Shown: positions 1 through 9,440 of the stretch, in pieces
How positions within the stretch are numbered: the stretch's first letter is position 1
Layout of the letters: every line of letters begins with the position of its first letter
Assembly: GCA_046294625.1 (NCBI GenBank)
Contig: JBKBKN010000014.1
Coordinates: 1-64,000, forward strand
Source: JBKBKN01 sp046294625
Lineage (GTDB): Bacteria > Bacteroidota > Bacteroidia > M30B66
Direction of reading: 5' to 3'
Length of the DNA stretch: 64,000 bases
Made by a program: the position numbers and the translations under genes
The notes under the pieces: model-generated
What the model was told of the DNA's origin: nothing
The model's database searches: none
The model's input: only the letters and a program-made list of their open reading frames with translations

Positions 1-61
1 TGGTGAAATAATTTGGATACTTCATTTTTTTTTAATTTGTAAAAAATTAAATTTATATACT

Positions 62-481
62 ATGAAAACTAAAATCATTACATCGTTGCTTTTTGCATTT
101 ATATTCTTCTCCTTGGATGCAATGGCTTGGAGAATTATTAGAATTTCTAAGCGTAGTCATACATCCGGGGATTACAGACACGTTTATGAAAGTCATAATG
201 AACTAAATATTGGAATTGAAATACACAAGCTATCATGCAGAGGAAATGCTGCTGTTGTTTGTGATTGGGAATTTCCACCTAAATTAACAGGCTATGATAA
301 TTCTTTAATAGATATGGAAGCTTTTCAAACAATGGTTAAGAACTTGTTTTTACATGCATCTTCTAAAAAGAGTGGGACTATCTGGTTAGCTGATAAAATG
401 TGTTATCGCTTTAAAATAACTGAAGTTATTGAAAACAATGAATTATATTATGACTTAGAGCTTACAGAAATTGAAAAATAA
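62..481 (+). CDS. Small secreted protein of unknown function
   Basis: The 139-residue product begins with a typical Sec signal peptide: a Lys-rich start, a hydrophobic core over residues 5-20 and an AMA-W cleavage site near residue 22. The mature part is short and mixed in charge, with three Cys (near residues 59, 67 and 119) and no motif that I recognise. The start codon ATG follows a very AT-rich leader with no clear ribosome site, as is usual in Bacteroidota. Its 3' end overlaps the next gene by 11 bp, so the two are probably co-translated. Base composition is visibly more AT-rich than the genes from 2168 on, which may mean recent acquisition. I cannot assign a function. Confidence 0.6.
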   Translation: MKTKIITSLLFAFIFFSLDAMAWRIIRISKRSHTSGDYRHVYESHNELNIGIEIHKLSCRGNAAVVCDWEFPPKLTGYDNSLIDMEAFQTMVKNLFLHASSKKSGTIWLADKMCYRFKITEVIENNELYYDLELTEIEK

Positions 482-1700
482 AGTTATATCTAGTTTTTGT
501 TTTTCAGTCATTCTTTTGGCAAGTTCTAAAATTTGTTTTTGTCAAAAGAAACTGTTTAAAAATACAGATTATTTTATAATATCAAATAATCATGTTGGAG
601 GCTCATTCTTAGTTTTTTTTCAAGAGAATACTAATCTGCATGCTCTTTCACTTTTATCAAGAAATAATCATAAGTTAATTTTTGAGGATAAGGTATTTAG
701 TGTGCTGGATAATAGAGTTATTGAAATAAATAAAATTGAATTATTAATTCCCACTCACAATGTAGATGAGTTTACCTTTGCAAATAATGTTAGTTTCATT
801 AATAATCAATATATCTTTTATCATTTAGACGATGAAATTCATTATTTTATTAAAAAAAATGACGTAAGTGGAATCTATAATCTTCAAACGAAGAAGAAGA
901 TAGTAGAATATCAATCAATTCAATTTTCCCTCATAAATACTTTTTACAGCATTAGTCATAATTTTGAAGGTGAAGAAGATGGTAGTTTTCCGAAACCTAA
1001 TTTGACTATTAAAGAGTTTTACAATGATTCGTTGGTTTGGAATTTTAGCATCAATTATATTGAAGGAGATGAATATAGCTCTTTTGTCAAAAAAAACATC
1101 GACGTGTATCATGATGAAATAGCCTTGCTATCTCTATCAAAGCCAGAGTTTTATATTCTTTGCAAAAAATCAATGCTTTTAGATACAATAACTTTTGTAT
1201 TTAAAGATAGTGTTGGAAATGTAATTAATGAATATGTAAAGCCAAGTTACATGGATGTTTTAAAATGCAATTCTAGAAATGATGGTTACCTTGAGATTTT
1301 AAATGGGCGTTATCGAAATGAGAAAATATTTTTTTTATCGAACAGTTTGGTTTTAGTAAGTTATATAGTTCCAGGGTACATGAAAAAATTTAGGAATATT
1401 GCCTTATTTAAAAAAAACGAATTGGATAAATGGGAATTGATTCATGAATTTTTTCAGGTCAATCAAAAAGGTGACAATTCAGAAGAAATATGTAGAAGTA
1501 ACTTTTCTTTAAATTTAACAAACTCTCTCAATCCAGTTTTTGTTGATTGCAAAGGATATTATATGAATCCTTTCTTTAGTTTTTCCGGTAACTGCATAAC
1601 AAAGAATAAAGCCTTAAAACGCTACATAATTGGGAAAGGATTTAATCAGACATTAATATCGAAATTTGAATTATCTACAAATGCCGAGTTCAACAGATAA
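471..1700 (+). CDS. Secreted protein of unknown function, TTG start
   Basis: This 409-residue protein opens with a signal-peptide-like segment (hydrophobic residues 6-22, then a Cys/Gln site) and then shows alternating short hydrophobic and polar stretches, suggestive of a beta-rich or propeller-like fold. The chosen start is a TTG inside the last codons of the preceding gene; it gives a complete signal peptide, and the next in-frame Met would remove it. The 11-bp overlap with the upstream gene points to a two-gene operon. Like its partner it is AT-rich with many Asn, Ile and Phe codons. No family is recognised. It may act with the upstream protein in the periplasm or at the surface, but that is only inference from the overlap. 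Confidence 0.6.
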   Translation: MKNKVISSFCFSVILLASSKICFCQKKLFKNTDYFIISNNHVGGSFLVFFQENTNLHALSLLSRNNHKLIFEDKVFSVLDNRVIEINKIELLIPTHNVDEFTFANNVSFINNQYIFYHLDDEIHYFIKKNDVSGIYNLQTKKKIVEYQSIQFSLINTFYSISHNFEGEEDGSFPKPNLTIKEFYNDSLVWNFSINYIEGDEYSSFVKKNIDVYHDEIALLSLSKPEFYILCKKSMLLDTITFVFKDSVGNVINEYVKPSYMDVLKCNSRNDGYLEILNGRYRNEKIFFLSNSLVLVSYIVPGYMKKFRNIALFKKNELDKWELIHEFFQVNQKGDNSEEICRSNFSLNLTNSLNPVFVDCKGYYMNPFFSFSGNCITKNKALKRYIIGKGFNQTLISKFELSTNAEFNR

Positions 1701-2167
1701 GAGCCCCGTTTAGCGGCATATGCCAATTTATTTGCACGGAAGGTTGAGTGGAATTTATGAATTACATCTTTATTTTCAAAGGTATTCATGCTTGCTTCGC
1801 AGATGCAATTCCGCTCGGAACTCTTGATAATTTATGAATTTCATGATTTGTTATTTCGGTATTCATGATTTGCTTCGCGTAATTGCAATTATCATAAACA
1901 CTAACCAATTTTTCATTCTAAAAAATAATGCTGTCAATAGCGAAGATAGGTATTTTATGTTCTAGCCGAATTACAAATTCAGCAATGTTCCAAGCGACAT
2001 TATAAATGACCGCTTAACGAACACGGAACATTCCGCCGAGCGGGAGTATAGATACCCTGTTAGTGATGAAGTCTATATGAATAATCAATCCATGGTATTT
2101 CGTCAACACAATTCCAAAACTTGTTATGAGAGGCGAAAACGCGGAAGCCTAAGTCTTCAGGTATAAA
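1701..2167. other. Gene-free stretch with decayed direct repeat
   Basis: No credible gene is visible in these 467 bp. The notable element is an imperfect direct repeat of about 60 bp with a 77-bp period: both copies start with TTTATGAATT (1754 and 1831) and both contain GGTATTCATG followed by TTGCTTCGC and a GCAATT. The remainder holds no strong terminator hairpin and no tRNA. It separates the AT-rich gene pair from the more typical sequence that follows, so it may be a junction or a remnant of something lost. Confidence 0.5.
1754..1891. repeat. Imperfect tandem direct repeat, 77-bp period
   Basis: Copy one begins at 1754 and copy two at 1831. They share TTTATGAATT, GGTATTCATG and TTGCTTCGC in the same order with small indels between. 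There is no coding potential across it. Confidence 0.55.
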
Positions 2168-3007
2168 TCAATACAGCAATTCTTCTTCCGATGGGCGTTC
2201 GAGAAATTTACCAAAAGAATAGCGAGCACCAAGTCCAAACATGAACAGAGGTTTTACAGAAGTGGCGCCACCGGTTGATTGCAGCAGATTTCCACCCAGG
2301 CGCGCTTCTGCGAGCACACCCAGATTTTTATACACCTGTATATGTAAGCCTACCGGAGCAAAAACCGAGAATGCTACATTCATTTTGCCTTTAATTTTCT
2401 CCACTTCGGATGTAAAGATAGATTGCGATCCAACATCTGTGCTGATAATGGCCGTGCTGTTAAAGGTTTCTTCGAATCGGGAAGTTAAAGAAAAGCCAAC
2501 ACTTGCTCCATAGCCAATGAAAAAAGTAACCCATTTATCAGGCTTAGTGCCATGAATTATTGAATATTCTCCACTAATCAGTGTTTGGCGGCCACGTACG
2601 AAATATTCTTGATTGATGCGTGTGATGGAATCGGCTTGAAAAGTTCTGAAATAAGAGGTTTCGAATGTAGATTGCGGTTGCAGGCTGATTGCCAATCTTC
2701 TTTTGAGCAAATGGTCAGGCAAACCATCCTGATCTTTACCTGATTTGGAGCGAGAAAACACATATAGGGCATTACCCAATCCAAATTCTGAAGCTACACT
2801 GGAGCGTTGAGAAAACAAATTAATATCAGCCGGTTTCAGCCGATTTTCGTCGGATACAAGCTTCGACATTTGATCGACATCAATTACCGAAGGGCTGTGA
2901 TTATTAAACAACACGGTAAACTGATAGTCGGATAGTACTAAATCTTTTTGGGCAAAAGAAATTTGACAAATAAGTAGTGCGAGTAGTAAAGTAAAACTAT
3001 GCTTCAT
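2168..3007 (-). CDS. Outer-membrane beta-barrel-like protein
   Basis: The 279-residue product has a clear signal peptide (hydrophobic core about residues 4-16, cleavage near SFA-Q at 19-20). The C-terminal half has alternating Gly/aromatic strands such as FFIGYGASVGFSL and FMFGLGARYSFGKF, typical of small outer-membrane barrels of Bacteroidota. The N-terminal part of the mature protein is charged and could be periplasmic. The gene stands alone, divergent from exbB with 267 bp between them. No specific family is recognised; a structural or surface role is inferred from the barrel-like strands only. Confidence 0.6.
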   Translation of the reverse strand: MKHSFTLLLALLICQISFAQKDLVLSDYQFTVLFNNHSPSVIDVDQMSKLVSDENRLKPADINLFSQRSSVASEFGLGNALYVFSRSKSGKDQDGLPDHLLKRRLAISLQPQSTFETSYFRTFQADSITRINQEYFVRGRQTLISGEYSIIHGTKPDKWVTFFIGYGASVGFSLTSRFEETFNSTAIISTDVGSQSIFTSEVEKIKGKMNVAFSVFAPVGLHIQVYKNLGVLAEARLGGNLLQSTGGATSVKPLFMFGLGARYSFGKFLERPSEEELLY

Positions 3008-3274
3008 AGGCTTAATTTTGTGAAGAATGTCATTTTTTCAATTTCGCTAAAATAGTATAAAAACAACAAAATGTCAGACCGCTATTTTGCGGGATTGAAG
3101 AATTGTTTTTCAGGGTTTGCATTCAGTTATTCAATATCACAAGTGAAGCCTAAAATTGTTAATAAACATGGTCAATAAATAGCTGATTTTCGCAAATCTG
3201 CCCGCAAGAAAATGCAGTTTATTTGATATCATAAATCACGTTTCGTACGTTAACTAAAAAAGCATCAAATCATT

Positions 3275-3979
3275 ATGCTCAAAACATTTTTTCTTCAAGT
3301 AACTGTGGGCACGCAGCAAGGTATAGAAATGGCCGCTCCCGAAGTTCAACAACACGAACCCCTTTCCATGCTCGATCTCGCTATGAAAGGCGGACCTATC
3401 ATGATCCCGATTGCAATACTCTCTGTTGCTGCAGTTTATCTTTTTGTAGAGCGCTTTATTGCTATAAATCGTGCAGGGAAAGAAGATAAAGACTTCATGA
3501 ATAATATCCGTGACTTTATTCACGAAGGAAAAATCGATGCAGCTACGGCTTTGTGCAAGTCAGACAAATCGCCCGTGGCCAGAATGGTGGAGAAAGGCAT
3601 CCGTCGTTTAGGCAAGCCCTTGAACGATATTCAAACCGCCGTGGAGAATGTCGGAAAGCTGGAAGTATATAAACTCGAAGAGAATCTTGCCGCCATTGCC
3701 ACCATTGCAGGTGCAGCACCTATGCTAGGCTTTCTTGGAACGGTATCAGGCATGATCAATGCTTTTTATCAAATGTCCACAGCCGGCAACAATATTCAGG
3801 TGTCGATGCTGGCAGGTGGTATCTATGAAGCCATGGTGACTACTGTAGCAGGTTTATTCGTTGGAATTGTTGCTTTTGTGGCTTATAATTTGTTAGTAAC
3901 TCGATTAAATAAAGTTGTTAATAAACTTGAAGCGCGTACCATAGAATTTCTTGATGTATTAAACGAACCCGCAAAATAA
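3275..3979 (+). CDS. exbB: MotA/TolQ/ExbB proton channel protein
   Basis: This is the inner-membrane stator of the ExbB-ExbD-TonB machine, which turns the proton gradient into force for outer-membrane receptors. It is 234 residues, normal for Bacteroidota ExbB. A short N-terminal tail precedes a first membrane segment (about residues 38-57, PIMIPIAILSVAAVYLFVE), a cytoplasmic loop rich in charged residues, and two further membrane segments carrying the family signature GFLGTVSGMINAF (about 150-162) and TVAGLFVGIVAF (about 190-202). The first ATG at 3275 was kept because the sequence before residue 19 resembles other Bacteroidota starts; an ATG at 3329 is an alternative. It leads an operon with exbD, tonB and folC. 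Confidence 0.92.
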   Translation: MLKTFFLQVTVGTQQGIEMAAPEVQQHEPLSMLDLAMKGGPIMIPIAILSVAAVYLFVERFIAINRAGKEDKDFMNNIRDFIHEGKIDAATALCKSDKSPVARMVEKGIRRLGKPLNDIQTAVENVGKLEVYKLEENLAAIATIAGAAPMLGFLGTVSGMINAFYQMSTAGNNIQVSMLAGGIYEAMVTTVAGLFVGIVAFVAYNLLVTRLNKVVNKLEARTIEFLDVLNEPAK

Positions 3980-3985
3980 GTTGCT

Positions 3986-4381
3986 ATGCCAATTCCACGA
4001 AGAAATAGAGTAAGTGCAGAGTTTAGCATGTCGTCGATGACAGACATTGTGTTTTTGCTTCTTATTTTCTTTATGCTCACATCCACACTGGTGAGTCCGA
4101 ATGCCTTGAAGTTATTTTTGCCCAGTTCGAGCAGTAAGACACAAGCACCGCAGACTATTTCCGTGGCAATCGATAAGGACATCAATTATTATGTGGAAGA
4201 TCAGAAAATGCCTTTCGAGAATATTGAATCTGCATTGGTGAGTCGCATCAGCAACATCCCTGATGCAACCATCGTATTGAAAGTGGATAAATCAGTACCT
4301 ACCGAATATTTGGTGAATGTGATGGATATTGCCAACCGCAATCAGTTCAAGATGATATTGGCTACGAGCCCAAAACAATAA
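3986..4381 (+). CDS. exbD: ExbD/TolR biopolymer transport protein
   Basis: ExbD is the single-span partner of ExbB. The 131-residue protein has a short basic cytoplasmic tail, then one membrane segment (about residues 18-37) that contains the essential proton-carrying Asp at residue 20 in the context SMTDIVFLLLIFF. A periplasmic domain of about 90 residues follows, as in other ExbD/TolR proteins. It starts six bases after the exbB stop codon, so the two are surely co-transcribed. Nothing is missing or odd. Confidence 0.93.
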   Translation: MPIPRRNRVSAEFSMSSMTDIVFLLLIFFMLTSTLVSPNALKLFLPSSSSKTQAPQTISVAIDKDINYYVEDQKMPFENIESALVSRISNIPDATIVLKVDKSVPTEYLVNVMDIANRNQFKMILATSPKQ

Positions 4382-4421
4382 ACCATTTCATCATTCGTTT
4401 CAAATCGATAAAACCTATGCC

Positions 4422-5246
4422 ATGGAACTTGTAGGGTATGAATTAGAAGAATCAAAGCGCGACAAGCGAAAAGGGCTAATTGCCACTATTGTTGCACATG
4501 CCATCATTTTACTTTTGATGATTTTTCTTTTTAAATTCTTACCCCCCGATCCACCTATCGAAGAGCAGGGAATTTCTATCAATTTTGGAACTTCGTCGGA
4601 TGGTCAAGGAATGGTTCAACCTACACAGAATCCAAGTCCGACACCTACGCCAGATCCTGACCAGGCAGCTGCTGCTAAGCCCGTAGTGAGCACGCCCGAT
4701 GAAAATGTGATGACATCGACCGATCCGGTGAATGTGAGCATCAAAACCACCAAAGAACCAAAGAAACCTAAGGAAACGAAGAAAGAAGTAGTAAAGAAAC
4801 CGGTGGAAGAAAAACCCGCTGAACCGTTGGTGAATCCCAATGCGCTATATCAAGGCAAAAAGTCAGGAGGAATTACAGCTTCTGAAGGTGAAACAGGCAA
4901 ACCCGGCGATCAAGGCAATCCGGCAGGCGATAGGAATGTGCCCGGTCGCGAAGGTACACAGGGTGGAGGAAGCGGAGGCGGAATCTCCTACGATTTGGCA
5001 GGTCGCATTCCAATTAGTTTGCCTAAACCTCAATATACTTCAGAAAAGTATGGTCGCGTAGTGGTAGATATCACGGTTGATGATAATGGTAATGTTACCA
5101 AAGCCAAGGCCGGAGCACGCGGCACCACTGTTTCTGACCCCGAGCTTTTCAAAAGAGCCGAAGAAGCAGCCTTGAAAGCCAAGTTTAACAAAGGAGGCAG
5201 CGACAAGCAAGTAGGTACGATTACCTATAATTTCATTCGAAATTAA
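4422..5246 (+). CDS. tonB: TonB-family energy transducer
   Basis: The 274-residue protein has the TonB layout: a cytoplasmic N-terminus of about 20 residues, one membrane anchor (about residues 21-40), a long periplasmic linker rich in Pro, Lys and Glu (about 45-145) with PTPTPDP and KKPVEEKPAEP-like runs, a Gly-rich hinge (about 145-190), and a compact C-terminal domain (about 195-274) with VVVDITVDDNGNV, typical of TonB C-terminal domains. It lies 40 bp after exbD and 2 bp before folC. Together with exbB and exbD it should energise receptors such as the one at 26241-29072. The Gly-rich hinge is unusual for E. coli TonB but common in this phylum. Confidence 0.9.
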   Translation: MELVGYELEESKRDKRKGLIATIVAHAIILLLMIFLFKFLPPDPPIEEQGISINFGTSSDGQGMVQPTQNPSPTPTPDPDQAAAAKPVVSTPDENVMTSTDPVNVSIKTTKEPKKPKETKKEVVKKPVEEKPAEPLVNPNALYQGKKSGGITASEGETGKPGDQGNPAGDRNVPGREGTQGGGSGGGISYDLAGRIPISLPKPQYTSEKYGRVVVDITVDDNGNVTKAKAGARGTTVSDPELFKRAEEAALKAKFNKGGSDKQVGTITYNFIRN

Positions 5247-5248
5247 AC

Positions 5249-6544
5249 ATGATGACCTATCAGCAGGCGGTTGACTTTTTGTATAGTCAGCTGCCGATGT
5301 TTCAGCGTTCTGGTCCGGCTGCCTACAAAAAAGGTATGGGCAATATTGCCGAGTTATGTGCCATGCTTGGGAATCCGCATCGCAATATTAAAACCGTGCA
5401 TGTGGCCGGCACCAATGGAAAAGGCTCTACTTCACATATGCTTGCAGCCATCTTTCAAACAGCAGGTTACAAAACCGGTTTGTTCACTTCTCCACACCTG
5501 AAAGATTTCAGAGAGCGTATTCGTGTGAATGGTAAAATGATTCCGCGAAAGGAGGTGATTCAATTTGTGCAATGGATGGAAAAAGCAGCCATGCATTTGC
5601 AGCCATCTTTCTTTGAAATGAATGTGGTCTTGGCCTTCTACTATTTTGCCAAGCAAAAAGTAGATATTGCCATCATCGAAACCGGATTGGGTGGGCGTTT
5701 AGACTCTACAAACATTATTGAGCCCGAGCTATCCATCATTACCAATATCGGCTACGACCACATGGAATTGCTCGGCAACACCTTAGGTAAAATAGCCAAA
5801 GAAAAGGCAGGTATCATCAAACCACACACTCCGGTGGTGATTTCTGAGTTTCAGCTCAAAACCTTCAATGTGTTCTTGAAAAAATCTTACGAAGTGGACT
5901 CGCCAATCTATTTTGCAAAAGATTTAGTAAGCGTGTTCGACACTTCAGAAACCATGATCAATGGTCGAGCAAACTTGAAGCTGTATGTCGAAACGAAAGA
6001 TCATACCTATATCATCCATTCGCCCCTTGCCGGCGCTTATCAGCAGGCGAATATTGCCGGAGTAATAGCGTCAGTCGAATTATTGATGAAACAAGGCTGG
6101 AAAATCAATAAACTTGATGTAGAATATGGAGTCTCAAGAGTAGATCAACTCACCGGCATCAAGGGTCGTTGGCAGCAAATCAGCTATAAACCGCTGGTCA
6201 TCTGCGATACCGGACACAATAAAGATGGTATTCAGCAGGTGCTGCATCAACTTTCACAGATGAAGTTTGAAAAGCTGCATATCGTGTTTGGAATGGTGGC
6301 CGACAAAGACCGGAGCAGCATTCTTCGCATGCTACCCCAAGACGCACAATACTATTTTTGCAGTCCGGCCATTCCGCGTGGCTTAGATTCACTCACATTG
6401 AAAAACGAAGCACATGATTTTCAGCTAAAGGGAAGGTCATATGCAAGTGTGAAACATGCATTGAAAGCAGCGAAGCGAAAGGCCGGGGAGCAAGACCTAA
6501 TCTTTGTAGGCGGCAGCACCTTTGTGGTGGCTGAGGTGGTGTAA
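5249..6544 (+). CDS. folC: Folylpolyglutamate / dihydrofolate synthase
   Basis: FolC joins glutamate to dihydropteroate and to folates in the cytoplasm using ATP. The 431-residue length is typical. The P-loop GTNGKGS sits at about residues 54-60, followed by the Mur-ligase-family motifs TSPHLKDFRERI, ETGLGGRLDSTN and a second-domain motif around CDTGHNKDG. The gene begins with two ATG codons only 2 bp after the tonB stop, so it is probably translated from the same message. The link between a transport-energy operon and folate synthesis has no obvious functional reason and may be simple operon packing. Confidence 0.93.
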   Translation: MMTYQQAVDFLYSQLPMFQRSGPAAYKKGMGNIAELCAMLGNPHRNIKTVHVAGTNGKGSTSHMLAAIFQTAGYKTGLFTSPHLKDFRERIRVNGKMIPRKEVIQFVQWMEKAAMHLQPSFFEMNVVLAFYYFAKQKVDIAIIETGLGGRLDSTNIIEPELSIITNIGYDHMELLGNTLGKIAKEKAGIIKPHTPVVISEFQLKTFNVFLKKSYEVDSPIYFAKDLVSVFDTSETMINGRANLKLYVETKDHTYIIHSPLAGAYQQANIAGVIASVELLMKQGWKINKLDVEYGVSRVDQLTGIKGRWQQISYKPLVICDTGHNKDGIQQVLHQLSQMKFEKLHIVFGMVADKDRSSILRMLPQDAQYYFCSPAIPRGLDSLTLKNEAHDFQLKGRSYASVKHALKAAKRKAGEQDLIFVGGSTFVVAEVV

Positions 6545-6601
6545 AAGCCTGAAAGAAGGTATTGATAGCATTGGAAATTGACGAATTCACTTAAATGTTC
6601 T

Positions 6602-7474
6602 TCAATTCATTTTACTGTTCAGCAAACCTAAAGGCAGATTTTTTACATTCAAATCTCTTTGCGGGAATGGGATGCTGATTTGTAGCTCGCGGAATTGTTT
6701 CACTATTTGAAAACGAATGTCACTTCTCAGGTTTTCAATTCTAAACACTTCATTACTCCAAAAATAAACGGCAAATACGATGGCCGAATCGTCGAATGAT
6801 TCGATTCGCACAAATGGAGCAGGTTTTTCTACCACTCTCGTGTCAGATTTTACGATGGTTAACAGGCAGTTTTTGACCAAATCAACATCAGAGTCATAAG
6901 CCACTCCTACACTTACATTGAACCGCGCCTGTCGCTTGGAATGACTCCAATTAATGACATTTTCAGAAGTGAATTTCGAATTGGGTACCAAAACCACTAT
7001 ATCATTCCGCGTGACTACCTTCGAAGCTCTTAAACCTATTTCCTGAACTGTGGCAACCATCCCATCAACTTCTACAACATCATCTACTTGAATGGTTCGG
7101 TCAATAAGCAAAATAATTCCCGAAAACACATCATGAAAGGTTTGCTGAATACCTAAACCGATGCCTACTAACAATGCTGCCGAACCGGCTAACAGAATAG
7201 TAACCTTGATTCCTAATCCATCTAAAACTAATACTATAGCTATAATCCATAAAATGTAGGATAAAATTTGATAAATAGCATAATAGCGACCTGAAGCAGT
7301 CTCCTGTCGCCGACTGATTTTTTTAAACCACTTTTTGAGCAGCATCAGTAAGATTTTAGCTCCTATCAGGATTAAGGTCACATACATTACATCAGCGATA
7401 TGCAGGCTGTAAGTTTTAAACGAAATGATTTCCAAATTCAGAAAGTCTGCGATCATTTGAATTACTTTTTTCAT
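6602..7474 (-). CDS. Small-conductance mechanosensitive channel (MscS family)
   Basis: The 290-residue protein protects cells against osmotic downshock by opening under membrane tension. Three hydrophobic segments are visible (about residues 27-47, 68-90 and 92-112). The third continues into the pore-lining helix with Gly/Ala packing (LLAGSAALLVGIGLGIQ) and the conserved stretch FHDVFSGIILLIDRTI, after which the beta domain begins (VDDVVEVDG). The C-terminal alpha-beta domain is complete. It is encoded convergently to folC with 57 bp between them and is probably a single gene. Confidence 0.9.
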   Translation of the reverse strand: MKKVIQMIADFLNLEIISFKTYSLHIADVMYVTLILIGAKILLMLLKKWFKKISRRQETASGRYYAIYQILSYILWIIAIVLVLDGLGIKVTILLAGSAALLVGIGLGIQQTFHDVFSGIILLIDRTIQVDDVVEVDGMVATVQEIGLRASKVVTRNDIVVLVPNSKFTSENVINWSHSKRQARFNVSVGVAYDSDVDLVKNCLLTIVKSDTRVVEKPAPFVRIESFDDSAIVFAVYFWSNEVFRIENLRSDIRFQIVKQFRELQISIPFPQRDLNVKNLPLGLLNSKMN

Positions 7475-7543
7475 GGCAAATAGGTTTTAATTGCAATTTA
7501 ATCCTATCCATTAAACCCCCAAACCGAATGATGTTAAAGTACA

Positions 7544-9436
7544 TTAAACGCCAATAATCTCTGCCAACTCCAACCAGCGATTGGTTTTTGTATCTAATGC
7601 AGCATTGATTTCGCCTATTCTCTGACTAATGCGGTTGAGCTCATCTAAAGATAAGTTACCTTCGCTGAGTTTGGTTTCGAGTTCTTTATTTTCTTTTTCG
7701 AGTGCAGCGATTTCTGATTCTAATTGCTCATACTCGCGTTGCTCTTTATAGCTTGGCTTTCGCTTCTCAGTTTTGGGCGCTTCTGTTTTTGCATTTAATC
7801 CTTTGCCCTTTTCTGATTCTTGCTTTTTTTCGGTCTGAATTTGGGCCACTTCTTCACGATAGTCAGTATAGTTACCGTTGAAGTCTCTGATTCTGCCTTC
7901 ACCTTCGAAGATAAAGAGATGATCGCAGATGCGGTCAAGAAAATAGCGGTCGTGAGATACGATGATTACACAGCCCTGAAAATTCTCCAGAAAATCTTCC
8001 AATACATTCAATGTTGGAATGTCCAGATCGTTGGTGGGTTCATCAAGAATCAGGAAGTTCGGATTATTCATCAGTACTGTGCAGAGAAAAAGTCTGCGTT
8101 TTTCACCACCTGAAAGTTTCGATACGTAGTTGTATTGCATATCGGGGCTGAAGAGAAAGAGCTGCAGCAACTGTGATGCACTCAGATGGGTGCCATTTGC
8201 CATCGGAATCACATCGGCAATGTCGCGCACCACTTCTATCACTCTTTTGTCGTCGCTAAAGGGTAATTTTTCTTGCTGATAATAGCCAAACACGATGGTT
8301 TCACCCACCACCACTTTGCCCGTATCGCTTTGCATGGCACCGGTCAATATGTTTAGAAAGGTGCTTTTGCCTGAACCATTTCGGCCTACTATCCCGATTT
8401 TTTCACCTTTCTTGAAGGTGTAGGTGAAGGGCTCAATTATTTTTTGTTCGCCGTAGTTTTTCGAAATTTTGATGAGTTCTAGGATCTTGCTACCCAAACG
8501 ATTCATCTTTACTTCGAGCTGAACCTGTTTTTCGTGCATACGCTTATCGGCAGTTTCTTTAAGATCGTAGAATGCATCAATTCGGGCTTTCGATTTGGTT
8601 CCACGAGCCTTGGGCATGCGTCGCATCCACTCCAGCTCCTTCACGAGCAGGTTGCGTGCTTTTTCAATTTCGCGATTTTCGACAAACTGCTGTTGCGCTT
8701 TCTTTTCCAAATAATAAGCGTAGTTACCTTTGTAATAAAACAATTGTTTGCGATCCAGTTCCAGAATACCGGAGCAGACTTTGTCCATGAAATATCGATC
8801 GTGGCTCACCATGAGCAAACTCAGTTTAGATTGCGAAAGATAATATTCTAGCCACTCTATCATCTCAATGTCGAGGTGGTTGGTGGGTTCGTCTAAAATA
8901 AGCAGCTCCGGTTCATTAATGAGCAGTTCAGCTAAGGCAACACGTTTTCTTTGTCCGCCTGAGAGCGTTCCCATTTTTTGCTCAAGTTGATGAATATTAA
9001 GCTTTCCCAAAATCTGAGCTACTTTGGCTTCAATATCCCAGGCTTTCAGTTCATCAATTTTTCGTATGCAAGCTTGAAGTTTTTCGTCCACTTCCGGATC
9101 GGGATTGCTTTGTTGCATTTCGAGGCACGCTTCATAATCGCTAATCGCGTCAAGAGCCGGATTACCTGCATGAAACAAGGCTTCAGAAACCGTATGCTCA
9201 GGATTAAATTCAGGTTGCTGCGGCAAAAAAGCCATTCTAATGTCTTTGCGCATGGTCACTTTGCCTTCATCTGGTATCTCTTTACCGTTAAGTATGCTGA
9301 GCAAAGTTGACTTTCCTGTACCGTTGCTGCCGACTAGCGCTAATTTTTGACCGTGATTAAGTCCAAAGGTTACATCTCTAAATAAAACCCGATCGCCAAA
9401 TGACTTACTGACTTTTTCTGCTTGTAGAATATTCAC
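7544..9436 (-). CDS. ABC-F family ATPase (Uup-like)
   Basis: This soluble protein has two ATP-binding cassettes and no membrane part, so it belongs to the ABC-F group, whose members act on ribosomes. The first cassette has Walker A GSNGTGKST, signature LSGGQRKR and Walker B LLILDEPTNHLD; the second has GRNGSGKST, LSGGEKRR and FLILDEPTNDLD. A linker of charged helices lies between them, and the C-terminus (about the last 90 residues) is a predicted coiled coil as in Uup. I chose the GTG at 9434-9436, giving 630 residues that begin VNILQAEKVSK; the ATG 51 bp upstream would add an uncharacteristic extension. A promoter -7 element ends four bases before this GTG. Confidence 0.9.
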   Translation of the reverse strand: MNILQAEKVSKSFGDRVLFRDVTFGLNHGQKLALVGSNGTGKSTLLSILNGKEIPDEGKVTMRKDIRMAFLPQQPEFNPEHTVSEALFHAGNPALDAISDYEACLEMQQSNPDPEVDEKLQACIRKIDELKAWDIEAKVAQILGKLNIHQLEQKMGTLSGGQRKRVALAELLINEPELLILDEPTNHLDIEMIEWLEYYLSQSKLSLLMVSHDRYFMDKVCSGILELDRKQLFYYKGNYAYYLEKKAQQQFVENREIEKARNLLVKELEWMRRMPKARGTKSKARIDAFYDLKETADKRMHEKQVQLEVKMNRLGSKILELIKISKNYGEQKIIEPFTYTFKKGEKIGIVGRNGSGKSTFLNILTGAMQSDTGKVVVGETIVFGYYQQEKLPFSDDKRVIEVVRDIADVIPMANGTHLSASQLLQLFLFSPDMQYNYVSKLSGGEKRRLFLCTVLMNNPNFLILDEPTNDLDIPTLNVLEDFLENFQGCVIIVSHDRYFLDRICDHLFIFEGEGRIRDFNGNYTDYREEVAQIQTEKKQESEKGKGLNAKTEAPKTEKRKPSYKEQREYEQLESEIAALEKENKELETKLSEGNLSLDELNRISQRIGEINAALDTKTNRWLELAEIIGV

Positions 9437-9440
9437 GTGG

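Noticed and set aside
2012..2064. Integron attC-like pair GCTTAAC ... GTTAGTG
   Set aside because: The second core does not fit GTTRRRY, the arms do not pair well and no integrase or cassette array is visible.
5249..6544. Possible functional link between folC and the TonB system because of their tight spacing
   Set aside because: Adjacent unrelated genes are common in operons; nothing in the sequence beyond spacing supports a functional tie.
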